The notes beneath the pieces were generated by a model. The model made no database searches. It was not told the origin of the DNA and saw only the letters and a program-made list of their open reading frames with translations. Positions 55,729-64,000 of a stretch of DNA of 64,000 nucleotides are shown piece by piece (position 1 is the stretch's first letter; each line of letters opens with the position of its first letter). The position numbers and the translations under genes are program-made. Source of the stretch: Micromonospora sp. WMMA1363 (GTDB taxonomy: Bacteria > Actinomycetota > Actinomycetes > Mycobacteriales > Micromonosporaceae); assembly GCF_030345795.1 (NCBI RefSeq), contig NZ_JAUALB010000001.1, forward strand, positions 186,001-250,000. The letters run 5' to 3'.

Positions 55729-56073
55729 ATGTATGCAGGGGCGGCCGGTATGGCGCTGGTCGCGGTGCTCGCGGTCGCCGGGCTGTACCTGGCACATCGG
55801 GCGTTCGCGATCGCCGCCACACCCCTGGCCGGACTGCCCTTCCAGTCCGGCTGGCGCCCGGCGGAGCACGCCCTGTCCAGGTACCACGTGCGGTGGTACC
55901 TGGCGACCCTGCTCTTCCTCGCGTTCGACGTGGAGATGCTGTTCATGTACCCGTGGGCGGTGGTGGTGGTCGAATTGGGTAGTGCGGCGATCGTGGAGAT
56001 GTTCGTCTTCCTCGGGGCCGTCTTCGTGGCGGTGCTCTGGGCCTGGCGAGAGGGTGCGCTGCGATGGGTGTGA
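55729..56073 (+). CDS. nuoA: NADH-quinone oxidoreductase subunit A (NuoA)
   Basis: A 114-residue subunit with three membrane segments. Typical NuoA features are FQSGWRPAEHALSRYHVRWY (family form: Y-E-C/S-G...RF...YY, with the usual cysteine replaced) and LLFLAFDVEMLFMYPWAV (the conserved FDVE...PWA). It starts the operon. Its stop lies 10 bases inside the next gene, indicating translational coupling. Confidence 0.9.
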   Translation: MYAGAAGMALVAVLAVAGLYLAHRAFAIAATPLAGLPFQSGWRPAEHALSRYHVRWYLATLLFLAFDVEMLFMYPWAVVVVELGSAAIVEMFVFLGAVFVAVLWAWREGALRWV

Positions 56074-57140
56074 ACACCCTGCTGGCCACTGCTGCCACCC
56101 GGAGTGCCCATGTGCTGGTGGTGGAGGCACCCGGGTGGTGGATGACCCGGGCCGCCGTCGAACGGCAGGTGCTGGCCCGCGGATGGTGCCTGGCCCGGTC
56201 GCCGGCGGACGCGGACGTCCTCGCCGTGTGCGGACCGCCCGGGCCGGAGCTGGTCCTGGTGGCGGCGCGGCTGTGGGATCAGCTGCCCGGGCCGCGGTGC
56301 CGGGTCGACATCCGCTCGCCGGATGTCGTGTCCGCCGCCCTTGAGGCGGCCACGGTCGATCTGTGCGACCAGGCACGGCAGCGCAACGACAGCCGCGACC
56401 GGCCCGGCGGCGGGCCCGGCGGCACGCAGCACGGCGGTGTGGGCCACGGGCACATGGACATGGCCCCGGACGGCGTCCCGCTCGCCGGTGGCGAGCCGGA
56501 CCGTGACGGCCTGGAGCTGGACGTGCTGCACGTCCGGCTGGGACCGGTCCTGCCGTACTGGCCGGCCGGGCTGGTGCTGCGCTGCTCCCTGCACGGCGAC
56601 CTGCTCGCCGAGGTGGCGGCCAGCGTCGTCGACGCGACCGTTCGCCCGCCCGCGGCCGGGGACGAGCGACCCCGCCGGTTCGCGGCCCGGCGGTGCGACA
56701 ACGCGAGCAGTCTGCTGGCGCTGGCGGGGTGGGAGGATGCCGCCTGCCATGCCCGCCGGCTCCGGGACGCGCTGCTCGGCGACGACGGTGGCGACCCGGC
56801 CGATCCGGTGGTGGAGCTCGGCCGGTTCCGCCGCCGGATACGACGGTCCTGGCTGCTGCGCTGGTCGCTGCGCAGGCTCGGTCAGCTCACCGCGGGGGAG
56901 CTGACTCGTCGGCAGCTGCCCGCGCACCTGCGCGGTGACGCTCGGGACCGGCTACTCACCATGCTGGACCGGGCTGGCGCGGTTCTGGCCGGTGCGGGTC
57001 GGCCCGACGCGGGGCCGGCGATCCCGCTGCCGGCGATCGCCGACCTGGTGCGCGGGTGGGACATCGCCACCGCCCGGCTCATCGTCGCCAGCCTCGATCT
57101 CGAACCGCCGACCGCTGACCGGACGCCGAGCCATGCCTGA
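56064..57140 (+). CDS. Degenerate NuoB-NuoD-like fusion protein in reduced complex I operon
   Basis: A 358-residue hydrophilic protein that overlaps nuoA by 10 and nuoH by 8 bases. Residues 15-100 look like a NuoB fold (PADADVLAVCGPPGPELVLV, AARLWDQLPGPRCRVDI compare with the DVLIVAGTV...YDQMPEPR region of NuoB). The paired CC and spaced cysteines for cluster N2 are absent; only Cys42, 56 and 79 remain. Residues about 150-200 (LGPVLPYWPAGLVLRCSLHG, DLLAEV) recall the N-terminus of NuoD. The remainder is helical and Arg-rich (FRRRIRRSWLLRWSLRRLGQ). It may act as a structural adaptor rather than an electron carrier. The assignment is by eye. Confidence 0.55.
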   Translation: MGVNTLLATAATRSAHVLVVEAPGWWMTRAAVERQVLARGWCLARSPADADVLAVCGPPGPELVLVAARLWDQLPGPRCRVDIRSPDVVSAALEAATVDLCDQARQRNDSRDRPGGGPGGTQHGGVGHGHMDMAPDGVPLAGGEPDRDGLELDVLHVRLGPVLPYWPAGLVLRCSLHGDLLAEVAASVVDATVRPPAAGDERPRRFAARRCDNASSLLALAGWEDAACHARRLRDALLGDDGGDPADPVVELGRFRRRIRRSWLLRWSLRRLGQLTAGELTRRQLPAHLRGDARDRLLTMLDRAGAVLAGAGRPDAGPAIPLPAIADLVRGWDIATARLIVASLDLEPPTADRTPSHA

Positions 57141-58071
57141 GGCGGCGGTCACCGTGGTCTCCGCCGGCTGGGCGCCGGCCGCGGCCGTCCTGCTCGGCGT
57201 GCTGGCGATCGCCGCCGCCACGCTCGACGGGGTGCTGACCGCCCGATCCGCCGGTGCCGCGCGATCGGGGCTGGCCCGGCCGATCGGCGAGGTGGCGAGG
57301 CTGATGCGACAGCGGCGCCGCACCACGCTGGCAGCGGACTCCCTGCTGTGGCGGATCGGCGGGGCGGGGCTGCTGCTGATGGCACTGATGATCGTCACTG
57401 TGGTGCCGCTGGGCGAGTGGACGTTGTTCGACCTTGATGTCGGGGTGGTCTGGTTCACCGCGATGGACGTGCTGGCCTGGGCATTCGTCTGGCTGGCCGG
57501 CTGGGGCGCCAACTCGGCCCACGCCCTGGTCGGTGGGTACCGATTCCTCGCCCACGGGTTGGCCTACGAACTGCCGCTGATGTTCGCGCTGGTAGCCCCG
57601 GCGACCGCGGCGTCGAGCCTGAACGTCGGCACGATCGCGGCGGCGCAGCAGGGCCTGTGGTTCGTGGCGTGGATGCCGGTGGCGTTCCTCGCCTACTGCG
57701 TGGGTGTGCTGGCGGTCGCGGTCTGGGGGCCGTTCTCCCCAGCCGTCGGCGCCGACGTGGCCGGCGGGGTGACCACCGAGCTCGCCGGCGTCGACCGGCT
57801 GCTGTTCCAGGCCGGCCGGTACGCGCTGCTGGCCGCCGGGTCGGCGTTCGCGGTGCCGATGTTTCTCGGCGGTGGCGCGGGACCGCTGCTGCCCGGCTGG
57901 GGCTGGGTGCTGGTGAAGACGCTCGCCCTGCTGGCCGTGCTGGTCTGGCTGCGTCGCCGGTTGCCCGCCGCCCGACCGGACCTGTTCATGGAACTGGGGT
58001 GGGTGGTCCTGCTGCCGGCCGTTCTGGCACAGGACCTGCTGGTCGCGATCGTCGCCGCCGGGCGGGGCTGA
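57133..58071 (+). CDS. nuoH: NADH-quinone oxidoreductase subunit H (NuoH), divergent
   Basis: A 312-residue, eight-segment membrane protein related to NuoH: GLARPIGEVARLMRQRRRTT at the start, YRFLAHGLAYELPLMFALVA in the middle and RPDLFMELGWVVLLPAVLAQ at the end. The acidic quinone-tunnel loop (normally PFDLPE-x-E-x-ELVAG...) is replaced by a shorter DVAGGVTTELAGVDRLLFQ, keeping a single Glu. This argues for altered or lost quinone chemistry. The ATG overlaps the preceding stop. Confidence 0.87.
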   Translation: MPEAAVTVVSAGWAPAAAVLLGVLAIAAATLDGVLTARSAGAARSGLARPIGEVARLMRQRRRTTLAADSLLWRIGGAGLLLMALMIVTVVPLGEWTLFDLDVGVVWFTAMDVLAWAFVWLAGWGANSAHALVGGYRFLAHGLAYELPLMFALVAPATAASSLNVGTIAAAQQGLWFVAWMPVAFLAYCVGVLAVAVWGPFSPAVGADVAGGVTTELAGVDRLLFQAGRYALLAAGSAFAVPMFLGGGAGPLLPGWGWVLVKTLALLAVLVWLRRRLPAARPDLFMELGWVVLLPAVLAQDLLVAIVAAGRG

Positions 58072-58634
58072 TGATCACCGCGGCCGCGTTCTGGGTGCTC
58101 GCCGTCGTCGGGGTGTGCGCCGGGATCGCCGTGTTCGTCGTCGACTCGATGGCCCGCGCCAGTTACGCCCTCGCCGTGTCGTTCGTCGCCGTGGGCCTTC
58201 AGGTGCTGCTGTTGCAGCAGAACTACGTCGGGGTCGTGACCATCCTGATGATGATCATGGAGATGGCCGTCATGGCCGTCTACATGGTCATGTTCATGGG
58301 CATGAATCCGGCGTTGATGCCGATGGACATGGTCCACGACAAGCGTCACGCCCTGGCCGTCTCGGTCGGCGTGTTCGTGCTGCTCGCCGCCGGCGTGCTG
58401 CTCGTGCCCTGGCCGGACGGCCGGGCCGCGCCGCCGCCCGACGTGACGGCGGCGCTGGGGGTGGAACTGATGGGCCCGAAGATGCTCGTCATGACCGGCG
58501 TCGGCGCGGTCATGGCGGCCACCATCGTTGCCGGCGTGGTGCTTGCCGCGCACCGCACCCGGTACGACCGGTTCGGCGACGACCTGCGCCGTCGCCCGGC
58601 GGACGACCCGCAGCCCGGTGGGGTCGGCCGATGA
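58071..58634 (+). CDS. nuoJ: NADH-quinone oxidoreductase subunit J (NuoJ)
   Basis: A 187-residue membrane protein with five segments. The Met-rich pi-bulge helix region LQQNYVGVVTILMMIMEMAV matches the NuoJ conserved segment (family: AEFVGAVQVLVYVGAVMVL), with extra methionines. The ATG shares one base with the nuoH stop. Confidence 0.88.
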   Translation: MITAAAFWVLAVVGVCAGIAVFVVDSMARASYALAVSFVAVGLQVLLLQQNYVGVVTILMMIMEMAVMAVYMVMFMGMNPALMPMDMVHDKRHALAVSVGVFVLLAAGVLLVPWPDGRAAPPPDVTAALGVELMGPKMLVMTGVGAVMAATIVAGVVLAAHRTRYDRFGDDLRRRPADDPQPGGVGR

Positions 58635-58933
58635 CCCTGCGGACCGTGCTGCTGGTGGCGGCGGCCTTGTTCAGCGTCGGCCTCTACGGAGCGCTGTCCC
58701 AGCAGGTCGTGGTCATGGTGATGATGGGCCTGGAGTTGATGCTCAACGGCCTCATCCTGGCCGCCGCCGGCTTCTGGTGGTTCCTCACCCCAGACCCGTC
58801 CGGGCAGGTGCTGCTGCTGGTGATCATCGCCGCGATGACCGTGGAGATGGCGACGGGCTTCGCCGTGGCCACCCTGCTGCACCGGATCCGCCGTACCGAC
58901 ATGACCGACCTGGTCGCGGACCTGTCGAGATGA
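58631..58933 (+). CDS. nuoK: NADH-quinone oxidoreductase subunit K (NuoK)
   Basis: A 100-residue, three-segment subunit. Both membrane glutamates of the proton path are kept: Glu in MMGLELMLNGLIL and Glu in MTVEMATGFAVATLL. It overlaps nuoJ and nuoL by 4 bases each. Confidence 0.92.
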   Translation: MTLRTVLLVAAALFSVGLYGALSQQVVVMVMMGLELMLNGLILAAAGFWWFLTPDPSGQVLLLVIIAAMTVEMATGFAVATLLHRIRRTDMTDLVADLSR

Positions 58934-60792
58934 GGTCGTACGCGCAGGCGGCACTGTGGGCCCTGGTGGGCCTGCCCGCCACGGTGGGTGCCCTCCTCGC
59001 GGGGGCCCGGCGCGGTGACCGGCTGGCCGCACCGGTCGCGCTCGCGGTGGCCACCGGGTGGGTGGCACTGTCGGTGGTGGTCGCGGTGGCGCGGCCGACC
59101 GTCGCGGTCCCGTTTCTCGCCGACACCGACCTCGTGCTGACCGTGGACGGACTGGCCGCCCTGATCCTGCTGATGGTGACCGCGGTCACCCTGCTGGTGC
59201 TCACCGCCGCCGCCGGGGAGATCCACCAGTCCCCAGCCAGGTTCCACGGTCTGATGCTTCTGTTCGCCGCCGCGGTCGCGCTCACCGTCACGGCGGGCAC
59301 CCTGCCCGTCCTGCTCTTCGCCTGGGAACTCATGGGGGCCGCCTCGTACGCGCTCATCGGGTTCTGGTGGCGCGACGCCGACCGGGTCGCCGCCGGCCGC
59401 ACCGCGTTCGTCACCACCCGCACCGCCGACCTGGGCCTCTACCTCGCCGCCGGCGCGTCCCTCGCCGGCGGCGCGGGCCTGGCCCTGGCCGAGCTGCCCG
59501 ACGGCAGCCCGGGGTGGCGGCACGTCGTCGCCGCCGGGATCCTCGTCGCCGCGCTGGGCAAGGCCGCCCAACTGCCGTTCTCGTTCTGGCTGTCCGGGGC
59601 GATGGCCGGCCCCAGCCCGGTCAGCGCGCTGCTGCACTCCGCGGCGATGGTCGCCATGGGCGGCTACCTGCTGCTTCGGGTGCAGCCGCTGCTCGCCGCG
59701 ACCGGCTGGGCGGGACCGGCGACGATGTGGGCCGGCGCCACGACCGCGCTCCTGCTGGGCGCCGTGGCGGTGGCCCAGCGGGACCTGAAGCAACTTCTCG
59801 CCGCCTCCACGTCCGCCCAGCTCGGCTTCGTGGTCCTGGCCGCCGGGGCCGGTGCGGTCGCCGGTGGTGCCGCGCACCTGGTCGCCCACGCCGCCACCAA
59901 GGCGCTGCTGTTCCTGACGGCCGGGGCGTGGCTGACGGCGCTGGGCACCAAGCAACTCGCCGGGCTGCGGGGGGTGGCCGGGCGGTGGCGGTGGGTCGGT
60001 TGGTCGGCGACCGTGGGGCTGCTCGCCCTGGCCGGGATCGCACCGCTGTCGCTCTGGGCCACCAAGGACGCCGTCCTCGCCGTGGTGCTCGACCGATCGC
60101 CGTGGCTCTACGCGGCTGGTCTGCTCGCTTCGGCGCTCTCCGCGGCGTACGCCGGGAAGGCGCTCGTCGTCATCTGGCGCCGGATGCCCGCCCACGGGCG
60201 GACCGGGGGCGACGGCGGTCCGGTCGGGGAGGGGACCGGTACCGGCCGCGTCGACCCGCTCCAACAGGTGCCGCTGGTGGTCCTCGCGGTCGGTGCCGCG
60301 GTTGCCGGTCTGCTGGCGCTGCCTCCGGCCGGCGCGCTGGTCGCCCGGATGGTGGGGGAGCCGGCGGAATTCCACACCCCGGTGACGGAGTTGGCGGTGT
60401 CGGCGGCCGTCGCCCTGGTCGTCGTCGCGGCCGTCGCCCGCTGGGCGGCCCCGGCGCCGCGGTGGGCACGGCGGTGGCTCGGGCTGGCGACCGTCACTCG
60501 GGTGCTGGTCGTCCGGCCGACGTTGCGGTGCGCCGAGACGCTGGCCCGGTTTGACGACCGGGTTCTCGACCGGGGCGTCGACCGCGTGTCGGGCGCGGTG
60601 CTGGGGGCGGCCCGGCGGGCCGGCCGGTTCGACGAGCGCTGGTTGGACGGCGCGGTGGAGGGCTTCGCCGCCGGGGTGCGTCGGCTGGGACACTGGGCCC
60701 GTCGGCCGCAGAGCGGCCAGTTGCACCGGTATTACTTCCAGGCCGTCGTGGTGCTCGTCGTCGGCGTCGTCGTCCTCGTGCTGGTGGGGTGA
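58930..60792 (+). CDS. nuoL: NADH-quinone oxidoreductase subunit L (NuoL), antiporter-like
   Basis: A 620-residue polytopic protein. The antiporter core retains Glu in LLFAWELMGAASYALIGFWW, Lys in LGKAAQLPFSFWLSGAMAGP and the SALLHSAAMVAMGGYLLLR segment, plus HLVAHAATKALLFLTAG. The C-terminal lateral helix and last membrane span (VVVLVVGVVVLVLVG) are present, so it should anchor across J, K, M and N. The family TWLPDAM motif reads FWLSGAM here. Confidence 0.92.
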   Translation: MRSYAQAALWALVGLPATVGALLAGARRGDRLAAPVALAVATGWVALSVVVAVARPTVAVPFLADTDLVLTVDGLAALILLMVTAVTLLVLTAAAGEIHQSPARFHGLMLLFAAAVALTVTAGTLPVLLFAWELMGAASYALIGFWWRDADRVAAGRTAFVTTRTADLGLYLAAGASLAGGAGLALAELPDGSPGWRHVVAAGILVAALGKAAQLPFSFWLSGAMAGPSPVSALLHSAAMVAMGGYLLLRVQPLLAATGWAGPATMWAGATTALLLGAVAVAQRDLKQLLAASTSAQLGFVVLAAGAGAVAGGAAHLVAHAATKALLFLTAGAWLTALGTKQLAGLRGVAGRWRWVGWSATVGLLALAGIAPLSLWATKDAVLAVVLDRSPWLYAAGLLASALSAAYAGKALVVIWRRMPAHGRTGGDGGPVGEGTGTGRVDPLQQVPLVVLAVGAAVAGLLALPPAGALVARMVGEPAEFHTPVTELAVSAAVALVVVAAVARWAAPAPRWARRWLGLATVTRVLVVRPTLRCAETLARFDDRVLDRGVDRVSGAVLGAARRAGRFDERWLDGAVEGFAAGVRRLGHWARRPQSGQLHRYYFQAVVVLVVGVVVLVLVG

Positions 60793-60795
60793 CCG

Positions 60796-62286
60796 GTGCT
60801 CAGCGTGATCGTCTTCCTGCCCCTGGTCGCCGCCGTGGCCCTGGCGGCCGTGCCCCGCCTCGCCGATCCGGTGGCGCGGTGGGCATGGGTCGCGGTGGCG
60901 GCAGCCGACCTCGCGTTGATCGCTGTCATCTGGACGCGCTACGACCCTCCGCCGCCCGGCGAGTTGGCCTTCGACGAGCGGGTGCCGTGGATTCCAGGAG
61001 TGAACAGCAGCTACCACGTGGGGGTGGACGGCTTCTCCCTGCCGCTGGTCGCGATGACCGCCGTGATCTTCCTGGCCTGCGCGGTGTACGCGGTGCGGGA
61101 ACGACACCGGCCCCGTGGCCAGGCGGCGCTGTTCCTGTTCCTGCAGAGCGTCAGCCTCGGCCTGTTCGTCGCCGCCGACCTGATCCTGTTCTTCGTCTTC
61201 TTCGACCTGTCCATCGTCGGCATGTACTTCGTCATCGCCGGCTGGGGCCACGGTGACCGGGGCCGCTCGGCGCTGAAGTTCTTTCTCTACACCTTCCTCG
61301 GCTCGCTGGCGCTGCTGGTTGGTTTCATCGGCCTCTACATCGCCGCCGATCCGCACACCTTCGATATGCCGGAGCTCGTCGCGGCGACGCCGTTGTCCGA
61401 TCGGGCGCCGGCCGGCGGGCTGGTGCTCGCCGCGATTCTCGTCGGGCTGGCGGTGAAGACCCCCACCGTCCCGTTTCACACCTGGCTGCCGCCGGCGCAC
61501 ACGGACGCGCCGGCCGTCGGCTCGGCCGTGTTGGCGGGTGTCCTGCTGAAAATGGGCACGTACGGTTTCGTGCGGATCGCCATGCCGATGCTGCCGGGCG
61601 CGTGGCGTGCCTGGGCGTGGCTGATCGTCCTGGTCGGCGTCGGGTCCGTCCTCTACGGGGCGCTGGTGGCGTTGGCACAGTCCAACCTCAAGCGCATGAT
61701 CGCCTACACGTCGGTCAATCATATGGGCTACATCGTCCTCGCCGTCGGTGTCGCCGGTCTGGCGGCCGCCGACACCGCACAGCCAAGGGCGGTCGCGGTC
61801 ACCGGCGCGGTCACCCAGATGGTGAGCCACGGACTGATCACCGCCGCGCTGTTCCTGCTCGCCGGGGTGCTGCGCGACCGCGCCGGCAGCTACGACATGA
61901 CCGGGTACGGTGGGCTCGCCGGTCCGGCGCCGGCCTTCGCCACGCTGTTCGCGATCGGCGCGTTCGCCTCTCTCGGCCTGCCGGCGTTCTCCGGTTTCAT
62001 CGCCGAGTTCCAGATCTTCACCGGCAGCGTCGCCGCCGCTCCGGTCACCGCGGTGGCACTGCTCGGCATCCTGGTCACGGCGGCGCTGTTCCTGGGTGCG
62101 CTGCAACGCGTCTTCACCGGGGAGACCCGCGGCAGGTCGGCCGGCTTCGCCGACCTGACCGCGCGGGAACTGTGCTCGGTCGGGCCGTTGCTGCTGCTCT
62201 CCCTGCTGATCGGCGTCCTGCCCCGCCCGCTGCTCGACGTCGTCGAGCCTGCCGCGAACCGCCTCGTCGACCTGGTCGGGCGGTAG
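60796..62286 (+). CDS. nuoM: NADH-quinone oxidoreductase subunit M (NuoM), antiporter-like
   Basis: A 496-residue polytopic protein starting at a GTG 3 bases after nuoL. It keeps Lys221 in VGLAVKTPTVPFHTWLPPAH and LKRMIAYTSVNHMGYIVLAV. The segment-5 glutamate of NuoM (family FFWELMLIPMYF) reads FFDLSIVGMYF with Asp137. That is a conservative change, but one rarely seen at a residue needed for proton pumping. Confidence 0.92.
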   Translation: MLSVIVFLPLVAAVALAAVPRLADPVARWAWVAVAAADLALIAVIWTRYDPPPPGELAFDERVPWIPGVNSSYHVGVDGFSLPLVAMTAVIFLACAVYAVRERHRPRGQAALFLFLQSVSLGLFVAADLILFFVFFDLSIVGMYFVIAGWGHGDRGRSALKFFLYTFLGSLALLVGFIGLYIAADPHTFDMPELVAATPLSDRAPAGGLVLAAILVGLAVKTPTVPFHTWLPPAHTDAPAVGSAVLAGVLLKMGTYGFVRIAMPMLPGAWRAWAWLIVLVGVGSVLYGALVALAQSNLKRMIAYTSVNHMGYIVLAVGVAGLAAADTAQPRAVAVTGAVTQMVSHGLITAALFLLAGVLRDRAGSYDMTGYGGLAGPAPAFATLFAIGAFASLGLPAFSGFIAEFQIFTGSVAAAPVTAVALLGILVTAALFLGALQRVFTGETRGRSAGFADLTARELCSVGPLLLLSLLIGVLPRPLLDVVEPAANRLVDLVGR

Positions 62287-62289
62287 GCG

Positions 62290-63723
62290 GTGGAGACCGG
62301 GATGATGCGTCCCGCGCTGCTGCTGCCCGAGATGCTGCTCGCCGGCGGAGCGCTCGCGGCACTCCTCGGCGGTTCGTTCCTGCCCCGGCACCGGCAGTGG
62401 CTCATCCGGATCCTCACCGTCGGCGTGCTCGCTGGCATGATCGTCGCCGCGGCGGTGCGGCTGACCGCTCCGGCCACGACCGCGTTCGACGGGTCGTTCG
62501 CCGTCGACACCGCCACCGGGGTCGCCCGGATCCTGGCCGGGACCGGCACCCTGCTCGTGCTCGTGCTCGCCGCCGACGAGATCGCGGGTACCGCGCGGGA
62601 GAGCGAGACGTACGCGCTTCTGCTCTTCGCCACCGCGGGCGCCGTGCTGCTCGCCGGTGCCGACGACCTGCTCGTCCTCGCCGTCGGGTTCCTGCTCGCC
62701 AGTATCCCGCTCTACGCCCTGATCGGGCTCGCCGGCACGGCCGGCGGCGCCGAGGCGGCCATGAAGACCTACTTCCTGGGGGCGCTGTTCGGCATCGTAC
62801 TGCTGTCCGGGGTGACCGTCCTGACCGGGCTCGCCGGCACCACGTCGTACGCGGAACTTGCCGGCCGGCTCCCCGAGACACCCCGCGCGGCGGTCACCGT
62901 CGCCGCCGTCGCGGTGATCGCTGGACTGATGTTCAAGGCCGGCGGAGTGCCCGCGCACTTCTGGGTGCCGGACGCGGCCGAGGGCTCCACCGCGCTCACG
63001 GCGACGTTCCTGACCACCGTGCCGAAGATCGGCGCGTTGGTGGCGGTGCACCGGATCGTCGGTGTGTTGCCCGAGGCGACCCGGTGGCCGGTTGTCGTGG
63101 CGGCCCTCGCCGTGGCCAGCATGACGCTGGGCAATCTCGCCGCCTACTGGCAGTCTGACCCGCGGCGGCTGCTCGGCTGGTCCACCGTCAGCCAGGTGGG
63201 ATTCCTCCTCGTACCGGTGGTCGTGGCCGATCGGTCCGACCTTGCCCTGCCGTCGCTGCTGGTCTACCTCACCGGCTACACGGTGACGAACGTCGCCGCG
63301 TTCGCGGTCACCGCCGCGCTGCCGGACCACCGCGACCTGGCCGACTGGCGGGGGCTGGCCGCCGGACGGCCGTGGCTTGCCGCGGCCCTGCTGGTGGCGC
63401 TGCTCGGGCTGGTGGGCACCCCGCCCACGGGCGTCTTCGTCGGTAAGCTCACCACCGCCAGCGCCGCGTGGGACGGCGGGTATGCCTGGCTCGCCGTGGT
63501 CGCGGTCGGCAACAGCGTGGTCAGCCTCTTCTACTACCTGCGCTGGATCAGCCCGGCCTTCCGCGCCGCCGGTGCGGAGGGCCCGGCCGGTCGTGGCGCG
63601 CGAATCAGGGCCGGCGCGGGCGGACGGGCGTGGTCGGCGCGGATCGCGGTGACGGCCGCTGTGCTCAGCCTCGTGGTGGGCGTCGGCGCCGGTCTGCTCT
63701 GGGCGGTCGTGGCAATGGCGTAG
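62290..63723 (+). CDS. nuoN: NADH-quinone oxidoreductase subunit N (NuoN), divergent
   Basis: A 477-residue polytopic protein. Lys is kept in VIAGLMFKAGGVPAHFWVPD, and GWSTVSQVGFLLVPVVVAD and LVGTPPTGVFVGKL match NuoN. At the position of the segment-5 glutamate (family G-L-E-L-L-S-L-P-L-Y) the sequence reads VGFLLASIPLY, with Leu135 in place of Glu. The GTG at 62290 follows nuoM closely; an ATG at 62302 with GGAG upstream is an equally good start. It is the last gene of the operon. Confidence 0.9.
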   Translation: METGMMRPALLLPEMLLAGGALAALLGGSFLPRHRQWLIRILTVGVLAGMIVAAAVRLTAPATTAFDGSFAVDTATGVARILAGTGTLLVLVLAADEIAGTARESETYALLLFATAGAVLLAGADDLLVLAVGFLLASIPLYALIGLAGTAGGAEAAMKTYFLGALFGIVLLSGVTVLTGLAGTTSYAELAGRLPETPRAAVTVAAVAVIAGLMFKAGGVPAHFWVPDAAEGSTALTATFLTTVPKIGALVAVHRIVGVLPEATRWPVVVAALAVASMTLGNLAAYWQSDPRRLLGWSTVSQVGFLLVPVVVADRSDLALPSLLVYLTGYTVTNVAAFAVTAALPDHRDLADWRGLAAGRPWLAAALLVALLGLVGTPPTGVFVGKLTTASAAWDGGYAWLAVVAVGNSVVSLFYYLRWISPAFRAAGAEGPAGRGARIRAGAGGRAWSARIAVTAAVLSLVVGVGAGLLWAVVAMA

Positions 63724-63867
63724 CGGCGCCGACGGCCCCGGCGACTCCCTCCTGGCCCCGGCTCCTGGGGAACTGCGTGTCGGCTGACGCCGGCGTGCCG
63801 TGTTCGGTCGGCGGCCCGCGCGTGGACCCAGGGCGGCCACCGGCCCGTCCTCGGCGGGTCGGCACCG

Positions 63868-64000
63868 TCAGTGGCCGCCGCCCAGCCGGCCGGCGAGGGA
63901 GCCGTGGATGGCGGCGCTGGGCCGGTTCAGCTCGATGATCTCGACCGTCTTGCCACGGGCGGCGTACTTCGTGGTGATCGCGTCCAGCGCCGCGACCGAT
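63868..64000 (-). CDS. SulP-family anion transporter, C-terminal STAS end (partial)
   Basis: The minus strand reads SVAALDAITTKYAARGKTVE then NRPSAAIHGSLAGRLGGGH-stop at 63868-63870. The D-x-S-A-L/V-A-A-L-D-A pattern and the following strand-helix are typical of the STAS domain closing SulP sulfate/bicarbonate-type transporters. Only the last 43 residues lie in the window. It converges on nuoN. Confidence 0.75.
   Translation of the reverse strand, partial: SVAALDAITTKYAARGKTVEIIELNRPSAAIHGSLAGRLGGGH

Noticed and set aside
58684..63840. A 1718-codon open frame on the minus strand opposite nuoL-nuoN
   Set aside because: Its product is Arg/Gly/His/Gln-rich and low in hydrophobic residues, exactly the complement of GC3-rich membrane genes. 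The plus-strand nuo genes have family motifs and coupled starts, so this is a shadow.

Overview
The window is high-GC actinobacterial DNA, most likely from the family Micromonosporaceae (a Micromonospora-like genome). The inference rests on extreme third-position GC, frequent GTG/TTG starts with GGAGG-type ribosome sites, sporulation genes (spo0M-like, ssgB-like), a HelD/HelR-type helicase, a class-I-like phosphoketolase flanked by universal stress proteins, and a decayed actinomycete integrative element in a tRNA gene. I ran no database search; family names come from recognised motifs.

Left part (1-21.5 kb), core-like: universal stress proteins flank a phosphoketolase; then a Spo0M-like protein, a frameshifted small membrane protein, a secreted tandem GDPD phosphodiesterase, a HelD/HelR-like helicase, a LolA/RseB-like envelope protein divergent from an OmpR/histidine kinase pair, a TPR-transmembrane-FN3 protein, an AraC regulator divergent from an SDR oxidoreductase, and an SsgB-like protein divergent from a PGPGW membrane protein.

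Accessory part (21.5-32.2 kb): a tRNA-Val(CAC) carries one copy of a 25-bp direct repeat whose second copy lies 7.3 kb downstream. Between them is the wreck of an integrative element. Its tyrosine integrase is cut by one IS3-family copy and its 5' end is lost at an IS256-family element. An IS110 transposase is split by a second, inverted IS3 copy. Three overlapping small genes survive at the right end. Beyond lie a truncated ISL3-type transposase abutting an AraC remnant, a DUF4239 protein and an IS5-like element.

Secreted module (33-40 kb): two Ag85/esterase-D-like hydrolases flank two cell-wall proteins with different catalytic heads (lysozyme-like and NlpC/P60-like) but the same LGFP-repeat tail, encoded by a perfect 409-bp DNA repeat. 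A secreted DUF1254/DUF1214-like protein and a small secreted protein follow.

Right part (40-64 kb): a UvrA-like ABC protein, a GGDEF protein, a NarL-type two-component system near a membrane protein and a delta-9-like desaturase, katG, a VOC protein, a methyltransferase, a GH18 chitinase, then an eight-gene operon for a reduced complex I: nuoA, a degenerate NuoB/NuoD-like fusion, nuoH, J, K, L, M, N. It has no recognisable C, E, F, G or I subunit and unusual substitutions at key charged positions. The window ends inside a SulP-type transporter.

Four single-base disruptions, three of them at C/G runs, are noted; they may be real decay or assembly errors and need read-level checks.
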